Assembly (NCBI GenBank): GCA_017562135.1
Contig: QEYB01000670.1
Coordinates: 1-64,000, forward strand
Source: Dipylidium caninum
Lineage: Eukaryota; Platyhelminthes; Cestoda; Cyclophyllidea; Dipylidiidae
Direction: 5' to 3'
DNA: 64,000 bases
Position 1 is the first letter of the stretch, and every line of letters begins with the position of its first letter. Made by a program: the position numbers and the translations under genes. This document shows, one piece after another, positions 38,201 to 53,200 of the stretch. The notes under the pieces were generated by a model that was given only the letters and a program-made list of their open reading frames with translations, was not told the DNA's origin and made no database searches.

Positions 38201-41200
38201 GTGGATGAGCTCTGCGATCCCGAGACTTGCCAGCGCCACTTAGTCATCAGGGAATGGCAAGTGGAGGGTTGTGAGTGTCGGCAAAACGTATACAAAGAGG
38301 CCGCCGGAAAGTGCTGTACGTACAAATGCCCACTTCTTCATTTAACTAAAACAGCAGCCGCGAGGCATAGATTTGGGTACACGAGTATAGAATTATGACC
38401 GAGAGCATTGCAACATAACCCGTCGTCCTATGCAGTTAAGTTTCTTTTACATTAAGCAGCAACAAAAAGCGCGAGTTGACATGAGTCCTATGGGGATGGC
38501 AACACAGCCTCTGTGACACTGACGAGGCAGTGTTTAACTCTCTAACATCCCCAATTAGATATCACATCGACGATCCAAACGAATGATTTCTCGCTGCCCG
38601 CGACGAAAATTACCTTCTCTTTGTTGCATATTACGCATTGCCACCTTTCTAGGCTGTCCGAAACCAGATATTAGGAAGTCTTCCTGTGTTGGAAATCAGC
38701 AGTCAGTGCAGAAGAATACTTACAGCCTGGTCAATGGTCAATGCTTACACTACGTCACCAACAAAATCGAGCCTTGCAAAAGCAATTTACAGGATTCCGA
38801 ACGCATTTACTGTGACGAGACTCTTGGGGCTAAGGTATATGAAACGTCAACCTTCAGAAAAATTTCTGAAGGCACGTTGGAAACCTTTCAGAAGCGAACC
38901 ATCCCCGTCGGTCAGTCTCTGCCATTTATCAGCCAATTAATCTTATGTAAATGCAGTCATATTTTGATCTTTTATAGAGACAAGTTTGACGATTCCTTCT
39001 TACTAGAGGTTCCGCTATATTCACTGCGAAATGTCATGAGTAGTACGATGTTCCTCGAATCTTATGTCATGCGCAATGTTTTTGTGTCTTTATTTATAAA
39101 ACTAGGTCTATAACATTGCTAGCCACCACCACAGACTCACAAAATTGATGAACTTCACTAATTTCACCTGTTTAATTTCTCCTCCACTCTGCAAAAATCA
39201 TCAAAAGTATCAGTTGGCTTTAAGATAAATTAATAAAATAGTGACGCCTCCTCGATTGAATCCGGATACCTAAAGTAGAGCTGCGCAGAGGGGGATTTCA
39301 ATTCCAAAGCTCACGTAAAATTGCCTTAAATCACTACTACGAATACATTCTCCGCCCCGATTCCTAGTCTGCAATGACACGTACGTGGTGAGCGCTGGAA
39401 GGTGCAAGTCAGATGCCGAGACCGGCCAAATGGTCCGGGCGGTGGTGGTGATGAGCAGCGAGAGAATCGGCTGCGAGTGCAGCTCCCCGCGCGCCCGCAT
39501 CATCACCACGGCGTGCGACTGTGTGGACATCGAGACGGGCGAGGTGAGGCAGGAGGAGATGAGTTTTAAGGAAGAAAATCCCCTGCAAACCCCAGTGTAT
39601 GCCGAGTGGGACACTTTGTGGCACCGCAGCGTGCCAGCGCAAAACACGCTGGTATCGTATGGTCCACGTGGAGGGAGGAAGTCCGCCCAAGTGCCGCAAA
39701 GAGCTAATCAACGAGCTGACAGCCGATTGTTGTAAGTCCGCTTGCACTGATGGCTACTTAAAATAAAAACGCTCTTACCCTTTTTAATGCCTTACACAAC
39801 CGATTTTTGCCTGGAATAACAGTAAGTATACGGCACCGACCTAAGTTAGGCTCAAATTCGACCAGTTTTATTGTTAATCTCAAGAAAAATTAATTACGTG
39901 TGCCAAAAACGGGCGGTAAAGTTGTGTCAGTGGCCATAACGTGTTTTATGGCGTTTGAGGTCATCTACGCATTGAAGAGAGGCATGAAGGTGCAAAAGTT
40001 GACCTTCCATCGGTTCGGAGAAAAATGGAGGACTGAGGCTGGCTGGCATCAGCTTAAAAATAATGATAAAACAAAGGTTGTGTAGGAACGATTATCATTT
40101 ACCCCTCATCAGAGTTTTGTGAGAGTTAGCGTGGTGAAGCGGGTCCTACAAACATTCAGACACTCAACTTTTAACTCAGCAGCAAATTTGCCCTTAGATT
40201 AGCCCTCCTCCCCTTTTGCGATACAATGTGTCAACTACTGACGCGACTTTGACGTTACGCCCTGTCACATTCAGAAAAGATAAGTCGAATTATTTTCCTA
40301 TCTTGTAATAGAACTGAGACAATACCGAGTGTTTCAGAATGTGAAACTGCTATTATCTATAAACCAGACTAAGGGGAGACTACGCTCTTAATTGCCAACA
40401 TCATAGTGAGATCGACAGCTTTAAACAAGGCAAAACTCTACAGAAAATAGGCTTCCTATTTTACTCACGCTACTTTGGCCTCTTAGGCTGTCCTATGGAC
40501 TCGGCAATTACCCGCACCTGTAACACTGACAATGGAGCCAAGTGGTTGTTACAGCAGACCAAGTATAGTCTGGACGCGGGGAGATGCACGCCCCACGGAG
40601 TGCAATGGGAGGAGGCGGTGAACTGTTCGGAGGGCTTAGTGGATCAAAAGCGCGGTCCGCAACGACCGGATGGGCTGCAGGAGGTGCGTCTGGTTTTCGA
40701 AACTCTCGTCAACTGCAAGTGCGTGCGCACCGCGAAGCGGCTCGAGTGTCCTTGGCGTACGTCAAATTTCCATTTCTCTGACCTTTCTACCAGTTTTGGT
40801 GGGTAGCCTGACCCTCCGGTCTGTTTGCTCTAGGCTGTCCGGAACCCATCCACCGTGTCTACTGCGACCTGGCGTTGGGCGCCGAAACAGTAACTGAGGT
40901 CACCAGGTTCAATCTCATTGGCTGTAGCTGTCAACGTCAGGTGCAACGCCGGAGAAACAAGATAAGTAAGTTGCGCTCTTCTCTTCCATAAGCTCAATCT
41001 TTCTTATGCTTTATCCCAAGTATCCGCATTGGCTTATCTGCTAGCAATTTATTAGTGCTTATTTTGGCATAAAACACTAGTTGTACTTTGTCCTTCGTTT
41101 CCCTCCAACACTTTTGCCCATGCGAAGCAGAAACGGGAAAGATTGGTGTCAAAAAGGGCAACTGACAGCGTCTTTACTAAAAAATACTCTGTGTATTGGT

Positions 41201-44200
41201 CAGTATTGGTGATTCCAAATAAGAAAAATGGTCTCGTAAACTTGTTCTCTCCGCGATTTTCCCGCAGCCTGTCCGTTATACTCGGAAGTGGTGTCGAGAA
41301 ACTGTTCTGCCAGCACCGGTGAAGAGGTTGTGGTTCGAAAGAAGATGATTTTGGATGGATGCATGTGTAAAGAGGTTCTTGAACGTTCTTCCGAGAGATG
41401 TGGTAAGTGTTTTTATGCTCTTTTTATATTTTTACCGTGTTCCTTTCTACTCATTTAAGTTCTGTTAAACTTGGTTTTGTTATTTCGACCGAAATATAAC
41501 ATCTTGCCATAGTGTAATGGTTAAATAGAAGTTAAATTGATTGTTTTCCTTTCTGCAGTCCAGTACAGACTGCTTAGTAATCTCAGTAGAGTATTTCTTT
41601 GAAAATTATTTATTTTGCAAAGTGCTAATGCGGAGGATTTTAACGCTCTTTCTCCATTTCATTCAAATTTTAAACATTTTGCGCATTACTTTTCCCTTCC
41701 TACTCTGGACGTCCTAACTATGGGGTGTAGGGCATTCGGTTAAGATGAATACGGCTCGCAACTGGGTTTGGTTATTCTTAAACCGCATAAACCTTGTTCT
41801 CTGTGTCCATTTTGCATAGGTTGTCCACCAAAACGCAAGGGAAAGGCTGTTTGCAATTCTCTCACCAACGAACTCGACCAACCCATTATTACTTCTCTCC
41901 TAATTGGCGGAAAGTGCCAGAAGGTTGTAGAATCACAAAAAATAACCATCAGCTGTCCTGAAGACCTTCAGGTCAGCAATTCGTCCGGAAGGCAAGCCCT
42001 GCTGAGATGTGACAAACGGACGGGCAGAGGGGAGCTGGTGAGGTCTGCGTGGCGTGTGCACGAGTGTCGATGCATTCGAAAAGAGGAAGTCGTCCGACGT
42101 GGTCGATGTCGTGAGTACCCCAGTCACCTGCGCATCCTCCAAAACGCCTACATGAACACGTGTTCAACCTCTCCCTTGTCTCTCTTCAGAATGCGCTGGC
42201 CCAACCAAAACCACAGAATGCGATCCTAATCGAGGCGTGCGTATCCATCAAGTGACAAGATTCACTTTGAATGAAGAAACTCTGCAATGCCTGGCTAATA
42301 CCACGACTGAAGAGGAACCGTTGAGTTAATAGTTACCCTTCTTTTGTGCTATTTAAAATAAGTAATATCACTGAGATTGTTTATACCCTCTTTTCTCTTT
42401 TAACAGCCTGTCCCGGTGAGGAGAAAATTTACACACCCTGTAACGCCTCATTGGGTGAGAGAAAGATGATTTTGGTGAGCTATGTGCCGGAAGACTGTTT
42501 GTGCAAACGACGAGAGGAGACGCATTCTGTGTCCTGTCGGTGCGGAGTCGAGAGCCCGTCGTTTAGTAAACCTGTTTGTGATGTCTTGCGCCAAGAATTC
42601 TCGATAGAGGGGAAGCATCAGAAGTGGCGAGACGATCTTAACCAATGCGTAAACGTGGTGAAGAAGATTACTTATCCCCACGGTAAAAATGCAGAAAGAG
42701 CCTGATTTCTCATGCATCTCTTATACGTATTCTATTCTCTTCATTTTAAGCTATTTGAAAAAATAAGGCGTAATGCAAGGATAGAGAGTTACTCTGCTTT
42801 GTATTTCAGTGTGCACACCAAAAGTCAAATTCACACAATCTCCGTGTCAGAAGGGTAAAATGGAAGTGAAGAAGATCATTCGACAGCCCGATCCTAATGA
42901 CTGCAAGTGCATCACAAATGTCACTCTCAGCAAAGTCGATTGCCGTGAGTTTATTAGTTTCGAGGGTACACGTCATCCATATAGACTTGCTTGAGGCGAC
43001 TCTTTTGTTTCAGGTTGTGCACCTAAGCGACTGATGATTGGAAATTGCGACTCGGGTGAGGAGACACAAGTGCTCACCCATCTTGAACAAGCCTGGGATC
43101 CACAGACTAACCGATGCACCTACGTGAACCGGTACGAAGAACACCTCGTGTGCAGTTGTCCTACCGCGACCGAGTCAACGTCCTGTGTCGCGGGCTTGAT
43201 GGAGACGAGAGTAAGTTCAACTGCCACCTCGCCATCTTTCCTGATCGTATTGTGGACATGGACAGCTGCCGGAAAGGCTCGCTTCTGCATAATCATCACG
43301 AAGTCCGTCATTCTATTGGCTGAGAATCTGTTATCATTTCTCTCACAAAATCATAAGTGAATCTTGTGTTTTGGGTTTCAAGAAGAGGCGGTAAGATGTG
43401 ACAACGATTGCTGACAGAAGTCGTAAAGCCAAAGAAATTTGTCACTGACGGTTAAAATTCTGCAATAGAAAGCCTAATCAGTAAGGTAGCGTTGGTTCAT
43501 AAAAGCAGTCGGAGAGCCTGTTGACGAGAATAACAACCCAGACAATGTCCCGACCCTTTGGCTAAAAAAATGAATCATAAGGTTGGAGGGCACGATTCTT
43601 TTATGAAAATACGAAATCCGGAAACAACGTTGCCTTTTGTGCAACGTTTAAATTAACCTAGATGAACTCCTAATCGGAGACCTTTTTTTCATTTCCACAG
43701 CAGCAGAATCAACTAATTCTTCCTCTTAGTACCGATGGCCTATCCCTACTGGACGGAACATAAAGCGAATGCTCTCGTGTTGTAACTAATGGTCCTTTGC
43801 CATCTTCTCCCCTCAGCGAATGCGCCATGAGGTGCACGCGGGACGGCTGGGCTGCAAGCGAGAAGAAGAGGTAGAGCGCTGGCAACCGAGGTGCTCGGTG
43901 GCGGAGAAACGCGAGGACTTCGGGCCCCTGCAATTTCACCACATGTCAGCGCAGTCTAGCAGTCTTCAAACGGATTTACAATTCCACCACATGCCAGTGC
44001 GACTGGCAGCTAACTGAGGAGAAGCAATGCTCCTGCTGCGGTGAGTGTCTTCTCCTGTCATCCACCCACCCGATACTCTTCCCTCCTCCGATGCGATCAC
44101 TTGTTTGATCGCTCTGTATCCCACCAGATCACCTGTAACTACTTTCGTAGAGTAGATATACGTGGGTATAACTTTGGTGAGATTAAAACTTAGATGCTTT

Positions 44201-47200
44201 ATGAGTTATTTCACCTGGGAATAAAGTGCATGAAAGAAATTTTCTCTCTCAAACTGAAGGCTGTCCAGAAAGAGAGACTTCCTTCAGTTGCTTCAACAAT
44301 ACAGAATTAATTGTCCGGTCCGAGTACTACGTGCCACATCTCCAAGGCTGTGGATACACTTGCCAAAAACATTCTCTCGTTTCTCGTCAACCTGTCCGTA
44401 AGTCTTTTCCGCTCCTTCCTGGTATGCACGAGCCTTAAAATAACTTTGTTTTTTAATGGAATTCTTGAACAGTTTTATGAATGATTGCAGATATCATAGT
44501 CGCGGACCACCTTTCCGCCATAGGAGTTAATTTGAGAGCATAAACAACTCTTTGTTGAAGGATGCAATGTGTCGATCGAGGAAGCCCAACCCAAGTGGTC
44601 TGACTGCGACAAATCAACGTGTCTGCAAGAACTGTTCTCCATTGAGGCCTCGCCGGTTGATTGCACTTGCAACAAAAGGAAAAGAGTCTTGCAGACTAGA
44701 CAGTGCTGTAAGTTCTATCACAACTCCGTGATCTGCTCCCACTTATCTGAGGAAGCTTTCACGTGAAGCAATACATGACCCAAGACCGAGTGTATTTTTT
44801 GCCCTAGGTTGTAATCAGGCGCCTGAAGAGAGCGAAAAATGTCATGAAGGAACTCTCCTGCATGTCCTCAAAACAGTAAACCTCGTCGACCACCACTGCA
44901 AGGAAAGTGTCCATTACACAACGAAACAAACGGGTACAGATAAACTCTTATTTCCCCAATTGGTGTGGGCTTAACAAATTCCCTACCACCATGAAAGGCT
45001 GCAGCTGTTGAGCCCCGTAGAGAATAGCTGGGAAAGAGAGGTGAATCCCTCATTAGCGAAAAGATAACCCGTGATGGTATGAGGTGAGGATGCGTGCAAA
45101 CGGGACAACCAGCCCTCAATATCTCGATATCTCCATGTTATTCCTACCTCTCCACACCTTTGGTTGATGGGTGATTTTTAGTCTAGCCGCTTTAATGTGG
45201 TTTAATAGACGAAGTCAAGGTTTAGTAGAGTTAACTATTAAATTATGGAAGGACATTGTACCCCAGTGCAGTAAATTCCGCCTAATCGTATTATGTCATA
45301 AGTAATAAATGCCCTCTGACTTTGTTTTCCCCGATGGGATACCTCAAATCATCAAAGTTGTCTCCTCCTCAAGTACCCCTGGTACTCCCATCCACCCTAG
45401 AATGTGATATGCCGAGCGAGCAAAAGTCAGGCGCTTGCGATCCCCTGACCTGCAAAAGCCCACTCTACGAGGTCGTCTACGCTCGGGACAGGGAGTCGTG
45501 TGAGTGTCTGCCGAAGCAGAAGTTAATTGGATCGGAGGACTGCTGTAAGTCACCATTGGTCTGTCGCCAATAGCATCCCATTAGCGCGGCAGGTGAGAGC
45601 AAGCACTTGCTTGTTTTTGCTTAACCTCAATGACTTGTTTAACAATTATGCAAGCCTTGATCGCTGAAGGAGTGCTGGAAGCCCCATCATGCCCTCTTCT
45701 TCATCTACGTACTGCGGTTACCTTTGTTTCGTTGTTTTAAATGGTCAATTCATGTGAACTACCCTATAAATTTTGGGGATGAAAGCTTGATTTGAGTTGT
45801 CACCTTGACCTTGTAACTAGCTGAAACCTTTCCTTGATAAGGCTGTCTACCTCCTCCAAAACCGACAAAGACTTGTACTGGCGACTGTTATGTCACTGTC
45901 CACACAGAAGCCACATTTGACGAGAAACAAAAAACCTGTGTCCTCACTGAAAGGGTCATTCATCAATGTCCGAGTAAGTCGAAAATTCACTTCTTGTACT
46001 TTCCTGGGGGTTGGAGCGTCCATTTAGTTTTATGGCAAATTTATAAATATGAAAAGCTGCTTACTTTACTACTACTTCTGTTTGTTCATGACTTACTAAG
46101 AATTTTAACCAGTTGGTTTATCTCGCCGTTTCAGAAGATTACCTCAACTTTGCTTAACGACTTTTCCATACCAGAGGCCCATAACGCAACTGTTACCATT
46201 TTAGCCAATGCGATTCTTCAACGTATAAAGTTTAGATAAAATAAATCGCTCTAATCTCCGAATCATGGAGGAACACAGTGTTTAGTCTTCATGGGGTATG
46301 TCCGCTTCAATTGCGCATTTCTGTCGTTTAAGCCTGTCCACTGCCCTCCGAGGAGGCAGAACCCTGCGGGGCTGTAGGCAACTGCCTCCAGCAAGTCAGG
46401 CACATAGAGTACAGAGTGGAGGACTGCGAGTGCCGACGGCACGAGACAGTGGCCACTCGCAACTGCTGTTGTCCCCAGCCTCCTGCTGAGGAAGGGAGAA
46501 TGGAGGAGGCGCCCACCTGCGTACCCGACGAGAACGTCCTCCTTTATCGGCGTGTTGGCTACGAGTGAGTGCGATCACCTCCACAACCATAGGATATGTC
46601 GTACTTCCCAACCCATTTGTGCTTATGGACAAGCGCAAAGTAGAAAGATTGAGGAGGTTAGACACCATTTTATTGAAAGGTACCAGTGAAAAACGGTAAC
46701 ATGGGCGATGAGAGAGTGACCCTCGAAAGTAGATCTCATCTCGTCTGCCCAAGTGCCTGACAAAGCAGATGGAAGCCTTAACATAGGAAGCTAACCCTTC
46801 AGTGGCATTCATTATCGGGGGATTTGGCTAATTTTAGCCATGAATACAGACATACTGGAAGGCGTGTTCATCACAGAATGTCACACCGTCTAAGTGACTC
46901 CAACTTTTCCACCTTATGTAGCTGCTTCTGCTTTTGTTATTCACATTCACAGTTCTAAAAAACAAATTTTACTGATATCGGTGCAAAGGTAAACCCTAAA
47001 GGCGCTTGTTCCCCGTGTTAATGACAAACCTAAACATTAAGTGTCAACACATGGAAGTAGCGTCTTTTGTCTGTCTTACTCCCTTGCCTTAAGAAAAGTT
47101 GGAGAAAGTGCTCCGAAGCACAGAGAGACACACTACTAGGGGTCAAATATTTTTTTGCGAATTCTTTCACTAAATTGACCTTCCTGTTGCATCGACTATC

Positions 47201-50200
47201 CTTCGCCTGATCTCCTTCTCATTTCCATGGTGGAAGAGGTGATGGAGTCTTGTCGAACCCTTGTCATTCGCGTAATACCCGACTGCTTTGCGCGCTGTAG
47301 CATAGTGGACGGCAAGTGTGTGGAGCGCGTCAAAGAGCATCGGGTGCCAGTGCAGTGTCCACCGCCTGGTTTGAATGACACGGAACCAGTAATAACGCAA
47401 GGCGAGTGCGACAAAAGTACTTGTCTTCGGAGAATCCAGCAAACCCGCTGGGTGATGAATGAATGTCACTGTCGTCGTCTGGTTAGTGAGATTGTGGAAG
47501 CATGCTGTTGCGACCAGTTTCTGCCACGCATCCACGAAATCTGTCAGTCCGACGGAACCATCCTCAAGGTGCGCCTCAATATAAGCCCTAACTCGAGTTT
47601 CGTGGACGTCAAAAGGTTCAACCGACCTGCCCTTTCTTTGTAGAACACCAAGTCTTGGCATTTGGTCAATGGCAAGTGTAGGCCGGAGGTTGTCGTGGAG
47701 GTGGTGCCGAAAGTCGACTGCCCGCCTGTCAGAACACTACCTACAGGTCCCTGTGACGTCCTTACGGGGCGCCGAGCTATGGAGTTCATCAAGTATGAAA
47801 TGAAGGAATGCAAATGCCAACCAGTGAGTAGAACAACCAAAGACATTAAGTGTGGTAAGTTTGGAATAATAATGAGTCGATTACACAATTCAATCCAACC
47901 GTTTCACTAATTGCATTTGTATATGTGACACACTAACCTCCTTTCAGCGCCTTCGTATATTTGACAACTTCGACTGTCCACTTTTCTCAGCTTTGTGTGC
48001 TATGTCAAGTGAGATTTCTGTGTTTAACAAGCCTCACGTAACGCGTCATTGTTCGGCGTTTCAGGATGCAAGGAAAACGAGGAAATATATGGAGAATGCG
48101 ACACCACTTCGTGTGTCCAAAATGTAACCATATTACGGTATAAACAGGAAGCAGGCGTTTGCAGAGCCCAATTACCGCTTGTCAAACAAAAGCTTTGCTG
48201 CTGTCCACCGGGAGAGCAAGAGCCCAAGGTGTCGAGGGAGTGCAACTCAACGACGGGTTCCGTTCATGAGTTCATTGTTAGACACACTTTCGATGAAAAT
48301 ACAAGAGAATGTCGTGCCGTCAAAGCGATGAGAATCATACCTGCAGAAGGTAAGCGATGCGACATCTACGGGAAATCGGATCTCCCCTCTCCCAACAACC
48401 AGGCCATAGAGATGTGTAACTCTGATTCAAACTTACCTCACCCTCGGCGCCCTATATTCCTTTCGTGTTACCCGTTCGGCACTTATGCATACTTCCCAAG
48501 ACTCCATACAATTACCGTCGAAATCGGGGCGTGCGATTTCATCGTAACTTCATAACTCTCACTTTTGACGACGACGACCCCCAATTGTGGAGTTCTAACT
48601 GGTTACGTGTGATTTAAGCACATTTCGAATTGGAGTAGTAGCGCAAATCACCGGGTATTTGAACGATCTTCTAATTTTAGACTGTTCTGGGAAGCCACAG
48701 ACCAAAAGCGGTGTCTGCAATCTTGCCTCAGGCGTCGCGATCGACATTGTGACCCGAAGTCTGCTCGAAAAGGACTCGTGTTCGTGCAAGAAGAGCGCGA
48801 CACCGGTTCAACGAGTGTGCGGTGAGTCGACGCAATTGTCCGTGTTTTCGTCTTTTCCTCCTCTGACATCTGCCTCTTTCCAGATTGCACCCATCTTCCT
48901 GCCATTCCGCCTGTAACGTACTGTGACGAGACGAATGAAGAAACAATTACACTGAAAACCAAATTTATTTTGAAGAACAACTCCTGTGTGAATACAACTG
49001 AACGTTATCGCAACAAAATAGGTAAGCATTTTTCTTTTCACCAAGGCAACTAACGCTAAGCCTCCTCTCCGAGTGGCTTTGTTTCATAATTTATGGAAAG
49101 AGGTAGGAAATAATGTCTGTTTTACTGTGCGTTCTTGCTTCTCGTCTCCTTAAGAGACAGTAGCAGACCAGATTCGTTTGACATCAGTGGTAAATGCAGC
49201 ACATACCCACCTCAGGACAGATTTGGTCTCATATAATGTGAGGTTTTTAATTAAACAGAACTTGTAACTCTCACCTTTAACGGGTCTCGGGGCCACGTTG
49301 ACAATTCTCGAACGTGGTTCTTTGATTGAAGTAAAGCGGGTATTTCCACAAAGAGCATGCCACACCTACGGCACCAGAAATAACACACTCCTCTGATTCA
49401 ATGCACCCACCCACTTTATTCCTGTGCAGTGTGTCCATCGAATCAAGAAATACGTGGCTCATGCAACCGCAAGACGTGTATGGTCACCGTGAAAACGAAG
49501 AGGTTCGTCTCCAAAGGATGCAGATGTGTTAGCATCGAAAGCAGGCGTCAAGAAGTCTGTTGCTGCCCCACTCCGCGGGTGACTGAAGAGTGTGTTGGGA
49601 ATGGCACTTTAAAAATTCAAAGGCACATCAGTTACAAGTGGAACCCACACACGAAGTCATGTATGACCGACGTTCGAGTCGTCAAACAACCTGTTGGTAG
49701 GTTTGCTTCTATGAACTGCTTTATTTTGATACGACTTAATGGTCAATAGAGAGTCCCTCAACCAACCACTTTTGCATGAGCTTTTACCTTCCTTAACGCA
49801 AACACACTCCAATTCTCTATACGTTTTGGGCATTTTGAGGGGGGTTATGAGAGTACTTGCTACCTTCGGGGTGAAGAATGGGGCTAGTGTGTGTTGAGTT
49901 CTGAGGGAATATTTAGCAGGCCCCAACCCTGGCCACCTCCCGTCCCATCAAATTAGCAACGAGGATGCCAACTTTTCTCCCTGGTAGATTGTGATGTGAC
50001 CAGAAAAGTCGAAATCTCTCGCCAATGCGATGAGAAGACCTGTCGACCGACCAGTCTCCTCGAAGTGAACACCCTGGAAAACTGTAGCTGTGCCTCAAAA
50101 CGTATACTCGTGGTTAATAACGACCAGCAGTGCTGTTGTCCTCCGTCCGAAGGAAGTTCCTCGTGTGTAAACCAACAGGGGCTTGTTCTCAAAACCCACA

Positions 50201-53200
50201 TTTCCTACAAACTTGACAACAATTCTTGCATTCGAAAAGTGGTGCAGTCGAAGGAGGAGATACGTAAGTTCCTATTCTTTTCTAATCATAACCATTTAGA
50301 ATTATCATATTAGCATTTATTTTGTGATCTGGCCCTCACCTTCCTCATCTTCAAACTTTCCAGTCTGGTCCATTGTTGTGTAGCACTCAAGTGGCCTAAC
50401 CGAACATGCTTGGCCCATAATTAAACAATTCTTGCATCTGATCTCCCATTATCGCCCCAACTATTTCGACTTTTTCGTCAACGAAGCTGCTTTTTTCATG
50501 CTGTCTCCTTCGAGGGGACCAAGTCTGTGTAATGATGCTGTCCTTCTTCCTAATAACCTATTTGTAGTCATGGCAGCAAATTTGAAAGATTACTTTATAT
50601 TAATTCAGGCTGTCCTGAGTCGTCTATAATCCTCGGTCCGTGTGATCCTGAGGAGAAAGTGCGGGAGGTAACCAGAATCCTGTATGAAGTGCATAATTGC
50701 ACTTGTAAGAAGCTTCTCACACGTTCCACAGAATCCTGCGGTATGTTGAATTTACTTTTCATTTGTGGCTACCTCCCCGTATTTGAACTGCCAACATTAA
50801 CTAAGAACAGTTAGCTTATTGGAATGGACTGGCACTTTGTCACTGCATCCTCAAATGCTTGGCCTCGGAGTACCATGGTTGAATTGTGCATTGTCTGATG
50901 TAGTTTAAGGCGGGCTTGGACTAGTCCCACCAGGTTCCCCCAAGCGGTGATTTTTCTCTCACTGCGGAGTATATTATCATTACATCTACGTGTTCATTTT
51001 CATTAAAATTTGTTCACGAATGACATGCGGGTGGGAAGTCGCCTATTTTTATCCCCCCATGCAGTTCAAATTCTTATCTCTGCCCTCCCTCCACTTCAGG
51101 TTGTCCCGCTCCTGATATTATTATATACCCGTGCAACAATGAGAGTCAAACGCGAAATGTCTCGAGAATCTCCTATGTGCCGATGAATGGCACTTGTGTC
51201 AAGAAGGCCGAGGTACTGCGCGTCGAACCCTGTGGTTAGTCGAAACTCCTGCCTAATGCCAATCCCTAGGCTTGATTTTTTCCCACACGATCAGAGTGGT
51301 TATCGGTGGATCTTGAGAGCTTGACTACAGATTTTTATGACAATAGTGGCCTTTTAGCAAGATCATGGTTTTAACATCCTTTTGTTCAATCACTTTTCAC
51401 GTCTTTCCATTGGCATTCAACTTGAGAGTAAACGTTATATGCAGTAAAATATTAACTACCAGGGGTCTCCTCGACAGTAGACTTGATCAATGTAGAAGCC
51501 GTAAGGAGGATGGGAATGACTCAGTCGGTACACAGTGGAATTGGCGATAAAATGTTCTCCCAATGCCAAAATTCTCTTCAGTTTGCTCCCCGTCGAGGAT
51601 GATTCGGCGCTGTGAGAATGGCAGTTGGGTAATCAGGAAGCATTCCTATAGACTGTCCGAATGGGAGGGGAGAACGGACTGTATTGAAGAAATTGAAACA
51701 GAGAAAACGCCCGTTTCTTGCCCCCCTCCTGAACGAATTCCCTCTGGTGGATGTGTACCCGAGAAACAACTTCGAAATGTCCTCATTCGTCAATTTTCTG
51801 TAAATCCGACCACTTGCAAGTGTGTTCCACATGCGGAAACGACGTTGGAAGCTTGCGGTATGTTGACGAAAAGCAGTGATACTATTAAGCCTTGCCCATC
51901 TAACAGTAAATTTGTCTCCTCTGCTTCTTTAGAGTGTGATCGAAAGAACAGAAAGGAGGTGGTCTGCAGAGGTAACGAACTCTTCGTTGAAAATTATGAG
52001 TACTTCGCCAAACCGGGGGACAAGAAATGTTCCTTAAAGATATCCCAAGAAGTTAAGCCAATCGGTGCGTTCTCTCATTTGTTTTCAGCTAAGCCTCTTT
52101 ATGAATGATATTTACCCACAGCCTCGGGGTCTGAGGGTTTATCTTTCGTGCATGACACGAGTGAACAGTTTTGTCAATCGTCACATTTTAAAACCCTTCA
52201 GCATAGAAATATTTGCAAGTCCGTGCCCCTTCCCAATCACTTAGACATTTCCGCAACATACGTCACCTGAAAAGTGGTCCACGACCCCCTCTTAACCCCC
52301 CTAATTTACTCGTTGCCTTAGTTGTCCATTATTACCATACTGAACTTCCTCAAATAGTCTGTCCGACCGAACGCCGGGTGGTAAATACGGACGGTGGGTG
52401 CGTGATCAGACGGGAGAATGGAACTTACCGTGCGGAGGTCACGCGTTGGCATGAGTTGGAGCATTGCGTCTGCGTGGCTCGCGAGGAGGTTGTTGAAAAG
52501 CTCTGTGGCTGTCCTCAGCCCCAGACGGTCTCACGCTGTGAGGCCAATTCACTTCTGGTCACCGAGCATCTTCGATTCGACCGTCTGGACGATCAGTGCA
52601 TCATGGAGCGGCAGAAGACACACCGTAAAATCGGTGCGATCACTCTCAGTGTTATAAGAGAATACCTTTTTATACATGAACATGTCGGCATCCTGTATCA
52701 TTAATTTCCCATCTCTCACTTGTAGAAGGAGTTTTTGGCACTTAGGTGCCTTAAAACTGTTCCTATCTTTACTGCTTCAAGAAGTTTTCATGACTTGGGC
52801 GGCCTTTAAACGGTGAAAGGTACTCTTTTTGTAATTGAAAGGTTAAGGCGTGCTCTTTCTTTTCTCCCAGAATGCGAAGGTGACACTCATGTTAGTGCAG
52901 TCTCGAGCTGCGAGAAGTCCTCCAGTCCGGGGGAGAAATGCCACGAAATGATAACGGTGATGCAGCATTACGTGGAGAACTGCAAATGCCTCAAAAGATC
53001 ACTAACCTTCAAACGTCTGTGTTGTGCTCCACCGTCTAGAACAACTCGTCTCTGCGACCGGAAAAATCACAAGTGGAACGTAACCGTGACCAAATTTGGC
53101 TTCATTGAGGGGAACGTAAGTGAAGCAGCTCTTTTAAGCAACAAAGCGGCCGTTTGATAATACATGCGTCATCTGCGTCCAGAACCCGTAGCATAGCCGC

